Assembly (NCBI GenBank): GCA_023428515.1 | Contig: JAEYXI010000205.1 | Span: 1 to 5,945, forward strand | Reading direction: 5' to 3' | Length of the DNA: 5,945 bases | Source: Pseudomonadota bacterium | Lineage (GTDB): Bacteria > Pseudomonadota > Alphaproteobacteria > Rhizobiales > Rhizobiaceae | Shown: positions 1 through 5,945 of the stretch, piece after piece | Layout of the letters: each line of letters starts with the position of its first letter | Numbering within the stretch: the stretch's first letter is position 1 | The notes under the pieces: generated by a model | What the model saw: the letters and a program-made list of their open reading frames with translations, nothing else | Told to the model about the DNA's origin: nothing | Databases searched by the model: none | Program-made: the position numbers and the translations under genes

Positions 1-840
1 CTCAAGCTCGACGCGCGCGTGATCAAGGCGCCTTACGGCGAACTGCCCGATCTCACCGACGTCAACGCGAAGGCGCGTGACCTCGTCTTCACCTGGAACG
101 GCACGACCTCGGGCGTGCGCGTCGCCAATGGCGACTTCATCCCGGATGACCGCAAGGGCCTGACCATCTGCGACGCGACTTCCGCCGCATTCGCCCAGAA
201 CCTCGATTTCGCGAAACTCGATGTCGTCACCTTCTCCTGGCAGAAGGTGCTGGGCGGCGAGGGCGCGCACGGCATGCTGATCCTCAGCCCCCGCGCCGTG
301 GCGCGTCTCGAAAGCTACAAGCCGGCCTGGCCGCTGCCGAAAATCTTCCGCCTGATTTCGAACGGCAAGCTGATCGACGGCATCTTCAAGGGCGAGACGA
401 TCAACACGCCCTCCATGCTCTGCGTCGAGGATTATCTCGATGCGTTGAACTGGGCGAAGTCGGTCGGCGGCCTGGATGCCCTGGTGGCTCGCGCCGACGC
501 CAACACCAAGGTGATCTCCGATTGGGTGGCGAAAACGCCGGCGGTTGAGTTCTTGGCTGCCGCCGAAGAAACGCGCTCGAACACGTCGGTTTGCCTGCGC
601 TTCGCGGATCCCGCCATCGCCATTCTCGACGATGCCGGTCAGCAGGCTTTCGTGAAGGGCTTTGTCGCGCTGCTTGAGGCGGAAAAAGTGGCCTACGACA
701 TCGCCGGTTACCGCGATGCGCCGCCCGGCCTGCGTATCTGGTGCGGTGCGACCGTCGAAACCGCCGATGTCGAGGCGTTGCTGCCTTGGCTCGACTGGGC
801 CTTCGCCACACAGAAGGCCGCGCTCAAAGCCGCAGCCTAA
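1..840 (+). CDS. serC: Phosphoserine aminotransferase, 3' part (5' end outside window)
   Basis: SerC is a PLP-dependent cytosolic enzyme that transfers an amino group from glutamate to 3-phosphohydroxypyruvate, giving phosphoserine, the second step of serine synthesis. The frame is open from base 1, so 279 residues of the C-terminal part are visible; family members of this type are roughly 370-395 residues, so about 100 are missing upstream. The GTG at 19 is an internal valine, not the start. Visible are TWNGTTSG (fragment residues 31-38), ICDATSA with the aspartate expected to contact the PLP ring nitrogen (D58), and SFWQK-like [13 protein letters not shown] with the Schiff-base lysine K82. 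This wording fits the 'Methanosarcina-type' SerC common in alphaproteobacteria rather than the E. coli type (from memory). It ends with TAA and is followed 56 bases later by serA, which makes the partner enzyme's substrate. No frameshift is seen. Confidence 0.95.
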   Translation, partial: LKLDARVIKAPYGELPDLTDVNAKARDLVFTWNGTTSGVRVANGDFIPDDRKGLTICDATSAAFAQNLDFAKLDVVTFSWQKVLGGEGAHGMLILSPRAVARLESYKPAWPLPKIFRLISNGKLIDGIFKGETINTPSMLCVEDYLDALNWAKSVGGLDALVARADANTKVISDWVAKTPAVEFLAAAEETRSNTSVCLRFADPAIAILDDAGQQAFVKGFVALLEAEKVAYDIAGYRDAPPGLRIWCGATVETADVEALLPWLDWAFATQKAALKAAA

Positions 841-863
841 GCTCTCCCACCATTATTCTATTC

Positions 864-880
864 GGCTGCCGCTGGCAGCC
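864..880 (+). promoter_or_regulatory. GC-rich hairpin in the serC-serA spacer
   Basis: GGCTGCC (864-870) and GGCAGCC (874-880) form a perfect 7-bp stem around the three-base loop GCT. It ends three bases before the serA Shine-Dalgarno AAGGA (884-888). There is no T-run after it, so it is not a standard intrinsic terminator. Its role is unknown; mRNA stability, processing between the two cistrons or modulation of serA translation are possible. The stem is certain as sequence, the function is inference. Confidence 0.45.
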
Positions 881-896
881 AGCAAGGACAAAACCC

Positions 897-2495
897 ATGC
901 CTCGCGTACTCGTTTCCGACAAGCTTTCGCCAACCGCCGTGCAGATCTTCAGGGATCGCGGCGTCGAAGTCGACTATCTGCCGGAGGTCGGCCCCGACAA
1001 GGAAAAGATGCTCGAAATCATCGGCCAGTATGACGGCCTCGCCATCCGCTCGGCGACCAAGGTCACGGAAAAGCTGATCGCTGCTGCGACCAATTTGAAA
1101 GTGATCGGCCGCGCCGGCATCGGCGTCGACAATGTCGACATACCGGCGGCGTCGCGGAAGGGCATCATCGTGATGAACACGCCCTTCGGAAATTCGATCA
1201 CCACTGCCGAGCACGCGGTAGCCATGATGTTCGCACTTGCCCGCCAACTGCCCGAGGCGAACGCTTCGACCAAGGCCGGCAAATGGGAGAAGAACCGCTT
1301 CATGGGTGCCGAGATCACCGGCAAGACTCTCGGCGTGATCGGCTGCGGCAATATCGGCTCGATCGTCGCCACGCGTGGCGTTGGCTTGAAGATGCACGTT
1401 GTCGCCTTCGATCCCTTCCTGTCGGAGAGTCGTGCCTCTGAACTCGGCATCGAGAAGGTCGAACTGGAAGAGCTTCTCGCCCGCGCCGATTTCATCACGC
1501 TACACACGCCGCTGACCGACAAGACGAAGAACATCATCAATGCCGATTCGATCGCGAAGATGAAGAAGGGCGTCTACATCATCAACTGCGCGCGCGGCGG
1601 CTTGATCGTCGAGGCTGATCTCGTCGCGGCGCTGAAGGATGGCAAGGTGGCGGGTGCGGCGATCGACGTCTTCGAGGTCGAGCCTGCCACGGCGAGCCCA
1701 TATTTCGAGCTGGAGAATGTGGTGGCGACGCCGCATCTCGGTGCGGCCACGACCGAGGCGCAGGAGAATGTCGCGCTACAGGTCGCCGAGCAGATGTCGG
1801 ATTATCTGATCAAGGGCGCCGTCTCCAACGCCATCAACATGCCTTCGATCACTGCGGAAGAGGCGCCGCGCCTGAAGCCTTTCGTGAAGCTCGCTGAAGT
1901 CCTCGGCGCCTTTGTCGGCCAGGTGACGGAAGATCCGATCAAGGAAGTCGAGATCGTCTTCGACGGCGCCACCACGCAGATGAACACCCGTGCGTTGATC
2001 AGCGCCGCACTCGCCGGCCTGATCCGGCCGCAGGTCGCCGACGTGAACATGGTGTCCGCGCCGATCATGGCGAAGGAGCGCGGCATCATCCTGTCCGAGG
2101 TCAAGCGCGACAAGTCGGGCGTCTTCGACGGCTACATCATGCTCAAGGTGACGACCGAGCACATGTCCCGGTCGATCGCCGGCACCTGCTTCTCCGACGG
2201 CAAGCCGCGTTTCATCCAGATCAAGGGGATCAACCTCGACGCCGAAGTCGGCCAGCACATGCTCTACACGACCAATGCCGATGCGCCCGGCATCATCGGC
2301 CTGCTCGGCACGCTTTGTGGTGAGAATGGCGTCAACATCGCCAACTTCCAGCTCGGCCGCAACCGGCCGGGCGGCGACGCCATCGCGCTGCTCTACCTGG
2401 ACGCCCCGTTCCCCGAAGATGTGCTCGCCCAGGTTCGCGCGCACAAGACGATCGATTCGGCCAAGCGGCTGCAGTTCGATGTAGGGGGAGTGTGA
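897..2495 (+). CDS. serA: D-3-phosphoglycerate dehydrogenase, long form with ACT domain
   Basis: SerA oxidises 3-phosphoglycerate to 3-phosphohydroxypyruvate with NAD+, the first step of serine synthesis in the cytosol. The 532-residue product has the usual long-form length. Residues 1-100 and 285-315 form the substrate domain and about 100-285 the Rossmann domain, with GCGNIG (149-154) and the ribose-binding aspartate D172. The expected catalytic residues are R233 (CARGG), E262 (before Pro in DVFEVEP) and H280 (TPHLGA). An intervening allosteric substrate-binding domain spans about 320-445 and a C-terminal ACT domain about 455-530, where N480 lies in GVNIANFQLG. In this class the ACT domain usually mediates serine feedback, so the same is likely here. 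The ATG at 897 is chosen because AAGGA lies 8 bases upstream and the protein begins at the family's usual MPRVLVSDKLS; the frame also stays open back to 741 inside serC. It is probably co-transcribed with serC. Confidence 0.97.
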   Translation: MPRVLVSDKLSPTAVQIFRDRGVEVDYLPEVGPDKEKMLEIIGQYDGLAIRSATKVTEKLIAAATNLKVIGRAGIGVDNVDIPAASRKGIIVMNTPFGNSITTAEHAVAMMFALARQLPEANASTKAGKWEKNRFMGAEITGKTLGVIGCGNIGSIVATRGVGLKMHVVAFDPFLSESRASELGIEKVELEELLARADFITLHTPLTDKTKNIINADSIAKMKKGVYIINCARGGLIVEADLVAALKDGKVAGAAIDVFEVEPATASPYFELENVVATPHLGAATTEAQENVALQVAEQMSDYLIKGAVSNAINMPSITAEEAPRLKPFVKLAEVLGAFVGQVTEDPIKEVEIVFDGATTQMNTRALISAALAGLIRPQVADVNMVSAPIMAKERGIILSEVKRDKSGVFDGYIMLKVTTEHMSRSIAGTCFSDGKPRFIQIKGINLDAEVGQHMLYTTNADAPGIIGLLGTLCGENGVNIANFQLGRNRPGGDAIALLYLDAPFPEDVLAQVRAHKTIDSAKRLQFDVGGV

Positions 2496-2525
2496 ACGTC
2501 CTTGGAACAGATTCGGCAATCGCGG

Positions 2526-2531
2526 CTTGAC
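2526..2531 (+). promoter_or_regulatory. Possible -35 element (CTTGAC) before the FAH-family gene
   Basis: CTTGAC matches the -35 box favoured by rhizobial housekeeping sigma factor (from memory). The hexamer at the expected spacing (about 2549-2555, GCTTTCA) is a poor -10 match, so this could be chance. If real, it would start transcription inside the leader hairpin and separate this gene from the serCA operon. Confidence 0.2.
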
Positions 2532-2545
2532 CTTGGCCTGTAAAG

Positions 2546-2576
2546 CTTGCTTTCAGGGAGCCGACTGAAAGCCAAG
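2546..2576 (+). promoter_or_regulatory. Leader hairpin upstream of the FAH-family gene
   Basis: CTTGCTTTCAG (2546-2556) pairs with CTGAAAGCCAAG (2565-2576), giving 11 base pairs with one bulged C and an 8-base loop. It lies in the 95-base gap after serA and ends four bases before the Shine-Dalgarno GGAG (2581-2584) of the next gene. No T-run follows, so termination of the serA transcript here is not supported. The right arm can also pair with two upstream CCTTGG copies (2500-2505 and 2531-2536), making alternative folds possible. Function is unknown. Confidence 0.45.
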
Positions 2577-2590
2577 GGACGGAGCAAGCG

Positions 2591-3751
2591 ATGACTGACG
2601 GTGAAATTCGGCTGCCGGCCGAGGGTATTTTCCTGGGCCGGGCTTTTGCCGAGGGTTGGGCGCATCCGGCCGTCGTCACCGTGCGCGACGGCCAGGTCGT
2701 CGACATCACGTCGAAAGCCGCGCCGACCTCGCGCGATATCTGCGAACAGGCCGATCCGGCCGGCTACGTGAAGTCGGCCGGCGGTAAGCCGATCGGCGCG
2801 CTCGCCGACATCGCGGCGAACAGCTTCGCCGCGACTCGCGATCCGAAGAAACCCTACCTGCTTTCACCGGTCGACCTGCAGGCGGTGAAGGCTGCCGGCG
2901 TCACCTTCGTCGTCTCGCTGCTGGAGCGCGTCATCGAGGAACAGGCGCGCGGTTCGGCCGAAAAGGCGGACGCGATTCGCGCCGACATCGCATCGTTGAT
3001 CGGCCACGACCTGTCAAAACTTAAGCCGGGTTCGGCCGAGGCCGCCGGGGTCAAGGCCAAGCTCATCGAGCGCGGGGTCTGGTCGCAATATCTCGAAGTC
3101 GGCATCGGCCCGGACGCCGAGGTCTTCACCAAATGCCAGCCCATGGCCTCGGTCGGCTTCGGCGCCGATGTCGGGCTGCATCCGATCTCGACATGGAACA
3201 ATCCGGAGCCCGAGATCGCGGTGATCGCGTCGAGCGCCGGCCGCATCGTCGGCGCAGCCCTCGGCAACGACGTCAATCTGCGCGACGTCGAAGGCCGCTC
3301 CGCCCTTCTGCTCGGCAAGGCCAAGGACAACAACGCGTCGGCGTCGCTAGGGCCCTTCATCCGTCTGTTCGACGGGGACTTTACGCTCGACGATGTGAAG
3401 TCGGCGGTGGTCGAACTGAGGGTCGAAGGCGAGGACGGTTTCGTACTTGAGGGGGCAAGCTCGATGGCCGAGATCAGTCGCTCGCCGGAGGAACTGGTTG
3501 CCGCCGCGATTGGTCCGCACCACCAGTACCCCGAAGGTTTTGCGCTCTATCTCGGTACCATGTTCGCGCCTGTGAAGGATCGCGGCGAGGCCGGCAAGGG
3601 CTTTACCCACGCCGTCGGCGACATCGTCACCATCTCCAGCGGAAAGCTCGGTGCGCTGGTCAACCGCGTGCGGCTTTCGCCGGACTGTGCGCCCTGGACC
3701 TACGGCGCCAGCCACCTGATGCGGGATCTCGCCAAGGCAAAATTGATCTAG
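2591..3751 (+). CDS. FAH-superfamily protein, XylX-like (2-keto-3-deoxy-sugar-acid dehydratase type)
   Basis: This 386-residue protein belongs to the fumarylacetoacetate hydrolase superfamily, metal-dependent cytosolic enzymes acting on 2-keto acids. The C-terminal catalytic half carries YLEVGIGPDAEVFTK (167-181), the metal-binding E-x-E in NNPEPE (E206, E208), the third likely ligand D227 in LGNDVNLRD, and KAKDNN (243-248), then HQYPEGFALYLGTMFAP (311-327). From memory, the sequence and length closely resemble Caulobacter XylX, the 2-keto-3-deoxy-D-xylonate dehydratase of pentose oxidation, much more than true fumarylacetoacetase. No other pentose-pathway gene is in view, so the substrate stays unassigned. 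The ATG at 2591 is supported by GGAG six bases upstream. It follows serA on the same strand after 95 bases, and may share its transcript or use a weak promoter of its own. The stop TAG overlaps the stop of the convergent transporter gene. I am sure of the family and unsure of the reaction. Confidence 0.88.
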   Translation: MTDGEIRLPAEGIFLGRAFAEGWAHPAVVTVRDGQVVDITSKAAPTSRDICEQADPAGYVKSAGGKPIGALADIAANSFAATRDPKKPYLLSPVDLQAVKAAGVTFVVSLLERVIEEQARGSAEKADAIRADIASLIGHDLSKLKPGSAEAAGVKAKLIERGVWSQYLEVGIGPDAEVFTKCQPMASVGFGADVGLHPISTWNNPEPEIAVIASSAGRIVGAALGNDVNLRDVEGRSALLLGKAKDNNASASLGPFIRLFDGDFTLDDVKSAVVELRVEGEDGFVLEGASSMAEISRSPEELVAAAIGPHHQYPEGFALYLGTMFAPVKDRGEAGKGFTHAVGDIVTISSGKLGALVNRVRLSPDCAPWTYGASHLMRDLAKAKLI

Positions 3752-4653
3752 GCGCCGCGGGTCGCAGCGGCCCGGCGGCCGCTCGTCTCGGCGAGCCAGA
3801 TGCCGCCGAGTACAAGGGCGAGCGCGATGGCGTGGTAGAGGTGGAATTCCTCCCCCAGCAGCATCACCGCCAGCAGCGTGCCGAAAACCGGCATGAGGTT
3901 GACGAACAGGCCGGCGCGATTGCTGCCGATCAATTCGACGGCTCGGACGAAGAAGATCTGCGACAGGATCGACGCGAAGATCGTCGTGTAGAGGATGACC
4001 GCCCAGCCGCGCGTGTCGGGCAGGGTAATTCCGCCGGCATACGCCTCCGCCGCGAGCAAAGGTATTGAAGAGAGAAAAGCGCCGGCCGCCAGCATGATCA
4101 TCAGGCTTTGCCAGTGGATTTGCGGCTTGATGCGCAAGGCGACCGCATAGCTGGCGTAGGCAACGACAGCCACGAGGACCAGAACGTCGCCGAGGTTGAG
4201 ATCGAGTGCGAACAACCGCGAAAGGTCGCCGTGGCTGGCGGTCAGGGCGACGCCGAACAGCGACAGGACGAACCCGACGATTTGCGCCGAGGTCGGCCGA
4301 AGCCTGAAGACGAGGAAGTTGGCGAGGAAGATCGCCATTGGAATACCGGCGTTTTCGATGCTGGCGTTCACGGCCGATGTGTGGGGCAGTGCCGCATAGA
4401 GGGCGGCGTTGTAGCCCGTGAAACCGATCGCTCCGAGAACGAGGAGATAGACGGCGCGCTGCCGAACGGTCGGCCAGTCGGCCATGAGCCTTGGCCAGCC
4501 GATGATGCACAGGATAACCAGTGCGAGGCCCCAGCGGGCCGTGTTCAGGAGCATCGGCGAGACGTGGCCGACTGCGAGTTTGCCGGCGACGGCGTTGCCG
4601 CCCCAAAACAGCGTGGTGAGCAGGAGCAGGATGTAAGCTGTACGGTTTTTCAT
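3748..4653 (-). CDS. EamA/DMT-superfamily inner-membrane transporter
   Basis: The 301-residue product is highly hydrophobic with about ten predicted membrane helices in two EamA repeats, roughly residues 5-140 and 153-288, the normal size for the drug/metabolite transporter superfamily. Typical features are the N-terminal FWGGNAVAGKLA (16-27), the first-repeat end with VGFVLSLFGVALTAS (126-140), and the second-repeat NLMPVFGTLLAVMLLGEE (252-269), which has the family's Pro-x-Phe and terminal Gly-Glu. The tail is short and basic (SGRRAAATRGA), consistent with a cytoplasmic C-terminus. Such proteins usually export metabolites such as amino acids or nucleosides, but the substrate cannot be read from sequence; export of serine-related compounds is only a guess from neighbours. 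The ATG at 4653 is the only reasonable start: no start codon lies upstream in frame before a stop, and the next Met (residue 34) would delete helix 1. It has no well-placed Shine-Dalgarno. It is divergent from purA and convergent with the FAH gene. Confidence 0.93.
   Translation of the reverse strand: MKNRTAYILLLLTTLFWGGNAVAGKLAVGHVSPMLLNTARWGLALVILCIIGWPRLMADWPTVRQRAVYLLVLGAIGFTGYNAALYAALPHTSAVNASIENAGIPMAIFLANFLVFRLRPTSAQIVGFVLSLFGVALTASHGDLSRLFALDLNLGDVLVLVAVVAYASYAVALRIKPQIHWQSLMIMLAAGAFLSSIPLLAAEAYAGGITLPDTRGWAVILYTTIFASILSQIFFVRAVELIGSNRAGLFVNLMPVFGTLLAVMLLGEEFHLYHAIALALVLGGIWLAETSGRRAAATRGA
3766..3783. terminator. GC hairpin just past the convergent stop codons (possible transcription stop)
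   Basis: AGCGGCC (3766-3772) and GGCCGCT (3777-3783) form a perfect 7-bp stem with loop CGGC. On the + strand it lies 14 bases after the FAH-gene stop; on the - strand it is inside the last codons of the transporter gene, encoding part of the Arg/Ala-rich tail. There is no T-run on the + side; on the - side a TTTT occurs only about 20 bases further on (3742-3745 region). It may slow or end + transcripts, but a chance stem in GC-rich coding DNA is a real alternative. Confidence 0.25.
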
Positions 4654-4654
4654 G

Positions 4655-4664
4655 CGGCGCGCCG
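4655..4664. repeat. 10-bp perfect palindrome next to the transporter start codon
   Basis: CGGCGCGCCG is a perfect palindrome ending one base before the ATG of the - strand transporter gene. A purine-rich GGGAGGG (complement of 4671-4677) lies 17 bases from that ATG, too far for normal use. The palindrome could be a protein site, could fold weakly and shorten that distance, or could be chance in GC-rich DNA. Confidence 0.3.
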
Positions 4665-4771
4665 GATTAGCCCTCCCGCCTATTGCCCCGGCAGGCTCAA
4701 GTAAAGGCGGCCACCGGCGCGACTTATTGTGCCTGACGGCTTTTGAGCGGCAAAGAAATGTCGCGTTCCAA

Positions 4772-4799
4772 AGGCCTTGTCGCTATAGAGGCCTGTCGC
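4772..4799 (+). repeat. Near-identical direct repeat around the likely purA -10 box
   Basis: AGGCCTTGTCGC (4772-4783) recurs as AGGCCTGTCGC (4789-4799), differing by one T, with the start points 17 bases apart. The core AGGCCT is itself palindromic. The two copies bracket TATAGA (4784-4789), a position where a repressor or activator could touch the promoter. The repeat is directly visible; an operator role is inference. Confidence 0.4.
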
Positions 4800-4807
4800 C
4801 GGACAGG
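4792..4807 (+). promoter_or_regulatory. Small hairpin in the purA leader
   Basis: CCTGTC (4792-4797) and GACAGG (4802-4807) form a perfect 6-bp stem with the tetraloop GCCG, 36 bases before the purA ATG. It overlaps the second copy of the direct repeat and the predicted transcription start region. It could be a dyad operator in DNA or a 5'-end stabilising stem in RNA. No T-run follows, so attenuation is not supported. Confidence 0.35.
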
Positions 4808-4843
4808 ACGGCGGCGCATTCGCGGTGATCGAAGGGAAGAAAC

Positions 4844-5945
4844 ATGGCCAATGTGGTGGTCGTCGGCTCGCAGTGGGGCGACGAAGGCAAGGGCAAGATC
4901 GTCGACTGGCTGTCGGAGCGCGCCGACGTGGTGGTGCGTTTCCAGGGCGGTCACAATGCCGGTCATACGCTGGTCATTGACGGGAAAGTCTACAAATTGT
5001 CGCTCCTGCCGTCCGGCGTCGTGCGTGAAGGCAAGCTGTCGATCATCGGCAACGGCGTCGTCTTCGATCCCCACGCTTTCGTCGCCGAACTCGAAAAACT
5101 TCGCGGCCAGGGCGTGGACGTGACACCGGATCGCCTGAAAATAGCCGAAAACACGGCGCTTATCCTTTCCCTACACGGGGAGTTGGACCGGATGCGCGAG
5201 GCTAACGCGGCCAAGGGCACCAAGATCGGAACGACCGGACGTGGCATCGGACCCGCCTATGAGGACAGGGTCGGACGCCGCGCGATTCGCGTCATGGATC
5301 TCGCTGATCCGGATACGCTGCCGGCAAAGATCGACCGCCTGCTCGCCCATCACAATCCGCTGCGGCGCGGCCTCGGCGAAAGCGAATTGGATCCGAAGGC
5401 CGTGCTGGAAGAATTGACGTCGGTTGCGGACAAGGTGCTGCCCTATATGGATCGCGTCTGGAAAGTACTCGACGATCATCGTCGCGCCGGCGATCGCATC
5501 CTGTTCGAGGGCGCTCAGGGCACCTTGCTCGACATCGACCACGGCACCTATCCGTTCGTGACCTCGTCCAACACGGTTGCCGGGCAGGCCGCGGCGGGTT
5601 CCGGCGTCGGCCCCAACGCCATCGATTATGTGCTGGGCATCACCAAGGCCTACACGACGCGGGTCGGCGAAGGGCCGTTCCCGACCGAGCAGCAGAACGA
5701 AATCGGCGAGTTCCTGGGCACGCGCGGACATGAATTCGGCGTCGTGACTGGACGCAAGCGGCGCTGCGGCTGGTTCGACGCCGTGCTGGTGCGTCAGGCG
5801 GTGGCGGTGAACGGGATCAAGGGTATCGCGTTGACCAAGCTCGACGTGCTCGACGGGCTCGAGGAGATCAAGGTCTGCGTCGGATATCTGCTGGACGGCG
5901 AGGTGATCGACTATCTGCCTGCAAGCCAGGCCGCGCAGGCGCGGG
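4844..5945 (+). CDS. purA: Adenylosuccinate synthetase, 5' part (3' end outside window)
   Basis: PurA joins IMP and aspartate using GTP to form adenylosuccinate, the committed step from IMP to AMP, in the cytosol. The frame is open from the ATG at 4844 to the window edge, giving 367 residues of about 430 for the family. The N-terminus shows [11 protein letters not shown] (8-18), with catalytic D13 in the GTP/IMP loop, and GGHNAGHT (35-42) with catalytic H41. Further family blocks are [14 protein letters not shown] (129-142) for IMP binding, [17 protein letters not shown] (221-237), SSNTVAG (241-247), [12 protein letters not shown] (271-282), VTGRKRR (301-307) in the aspartate/IMP region, and the guanine-specificity motif TKLD (331-334). 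All key residues are present, so the gene looks functional. The start is supported by a purine-rich AAGGGA about six bases upstream and by agreement with E. coli PurA numbering. It is transcribed away from the transporter gene, so it has its own promoter. Confidence 0.97.
   Translation, partial: MANVVVVGSQWGDEGKGKIVDWLSERADVVVRFQGGHNAGHTLVIDGKVYKLSLLPSGVVREGKLSIIGNGVVFDPHAFVAELEKLRGQGVDVTPDRLKIAENTALILSLHGELDRMREANAAKGTKIGTTGRGIGPAYEDRVGRRAIRVMDLADPDTLPAKIDRLLAHHNPLRRGLGESELDPKAVLEELTSVADKVLPYMDRVWKVLDDHRRAGDRILFEGAQGTLLDIDHGTYPFVTSSNTVAGQAAAGSGVGPNAIDYVLGITKAYTTRVGEGPFPTEQQNEIGEFLGTRGHEFGVVTGRKRRCGWFDAVLVRQAVAVNGIKGIALTKLDVLDGLEEIKVCVGYLLDGEVIDYLPASQAAQAR

Larger units (their letters stand above)
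4654..4843. promoter_or_regulatory. Divergent intergenic region between the transporter gene and purA
   Basis: These 190 bases must hold the promoters of both the leftward transporter gene and rightward purA. I see no convincing -35/-10 pair for the transporter. For purA the best -10 candidate is TATAGA (4784-4789), with no good -35 at 17-18 bases, so the promoter would be weak or activator-dependent. A start near 4795 would give a leader of about 50 bases, containing a small hairpin and the Shine-Dalgarno AAGGGA (4832-4837 region). No small gene or RNA gene is recognised here. Confidence 0.55.

Noticed and set aside
19..21. GTG as a start codon for a 273-residue serC product
   Set aside because: The frame is open to base 1 and the SerC family extends about 100 residues further upstream; this GTG is an internal valine.
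864..880. Intrinsic terminator between serC and serA
   Set aside because: The stem is strong but no T-run follows, and serA starts 16 bases later without a visible promoter of its own.
741..896. Upstream extension of serA to an ATG inside serC
   Set aside because: The extra residues overlap serC in another frame and look unlike SerA; the ATG at 897 has a good ribosome-binding site and matches the family N-terminus.
1776..2519. 247-residue open frame on the - strand
   Set aside because: It lies opposite serA with His/Asp/Arg/Leu-rich composition typical of reverse-strand shadows; no family is recognisable.
3347..4606. 419-residue open frame on the - strand
   Set aside because: It is Arg/Pro/Gly-rich low-complexity translation overlapping the transporter and FAH genes out of frame, the usual shadow of GC-rich coding DNA.
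4108..4704. 198-residue open frame on the + strand
   Set aside because: It is antisense to the transporter gene, with charged, repetitive composition and no recognisable domain.
4658..4721. Inverted repeat CGCGCCGG (4658-4665) / CCGGCGCG (4714-4721)
   Set aside because: Eight-base C/G-only arms 48 bases apart are expected by chance at this base composition.
5171..5731. 186-residue open frame on the - strand
   Set aside because: It lies opposite conserved purA coding sequence and shows no domain or plausible start context.

Overview
The window looks like core chromosome from a GC-rich alphaproteobacterium, most likely order Hyphomicrobiales (Mesorhizobium/Brucella-like). The reasons are strong G/C preference at third codon positions, an alphaproteobacterial-type SerC, long-form SerA, and a serC-serA-...-purA order that I recall from rhizobia. 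That order is from memory and was not checked here. I see no phage, insertion sequence, CRISPR, tRNA or rRNA.

Layout from left to right: (1) 1-840 (+) is the 3' part of serC, phosphoserine aminotransferase. (2) 897-2495 (+) is complete serA, D-3-phosphoglycerate dehydrogenase, 56 bases downstream and probably in the same operon. (3) 2591-3751 (+) is a complete fumarylacetoacetate-hydrolase (FAH) superfamily gene of the 2-keto-3-deoxy-sugar-acid dehydratase (XylX-like) kind. (4) 3748-4653 (-) is a complete EamA/DMT-family ten-helix transporter, convergent with the FAH gene and overlapping it by four bases. (5) 4654-4843 is a 190-base divergent regulatory region. (6) 4844-5945 (+) is the 5' part of purA, adenylosuccinate synthetase, cut by the window edge.

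SerA and SerC catalyse consecutive steps from 3-phosphoglycerate to phosphoserine, the precursor of serine, glycine and one-carbon units. PurA commits IMP to AMP synthesis; glycine and one-carbon units derived from serine feed purine synthesis, so the neighbourhood is metabolically coherent. The FAH-family enzyme and the transporter have no proven substrate, and their link to serine or purine metabolism is only positional.

I found no clearly novel system. The points worth a second look are non-coding: a perfect GC hairpin just before the serA ribosome-binding site; mutually exclusive pairings in the leader of the FAH gene; a shared CTAG carrying both stop codons of the convergent pair, followed by a GC hairpin inside coding sequence; and a near-identical direct repeat plus a hairpin around the likely purA promoter. 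All are read by eye and need comparative testing.
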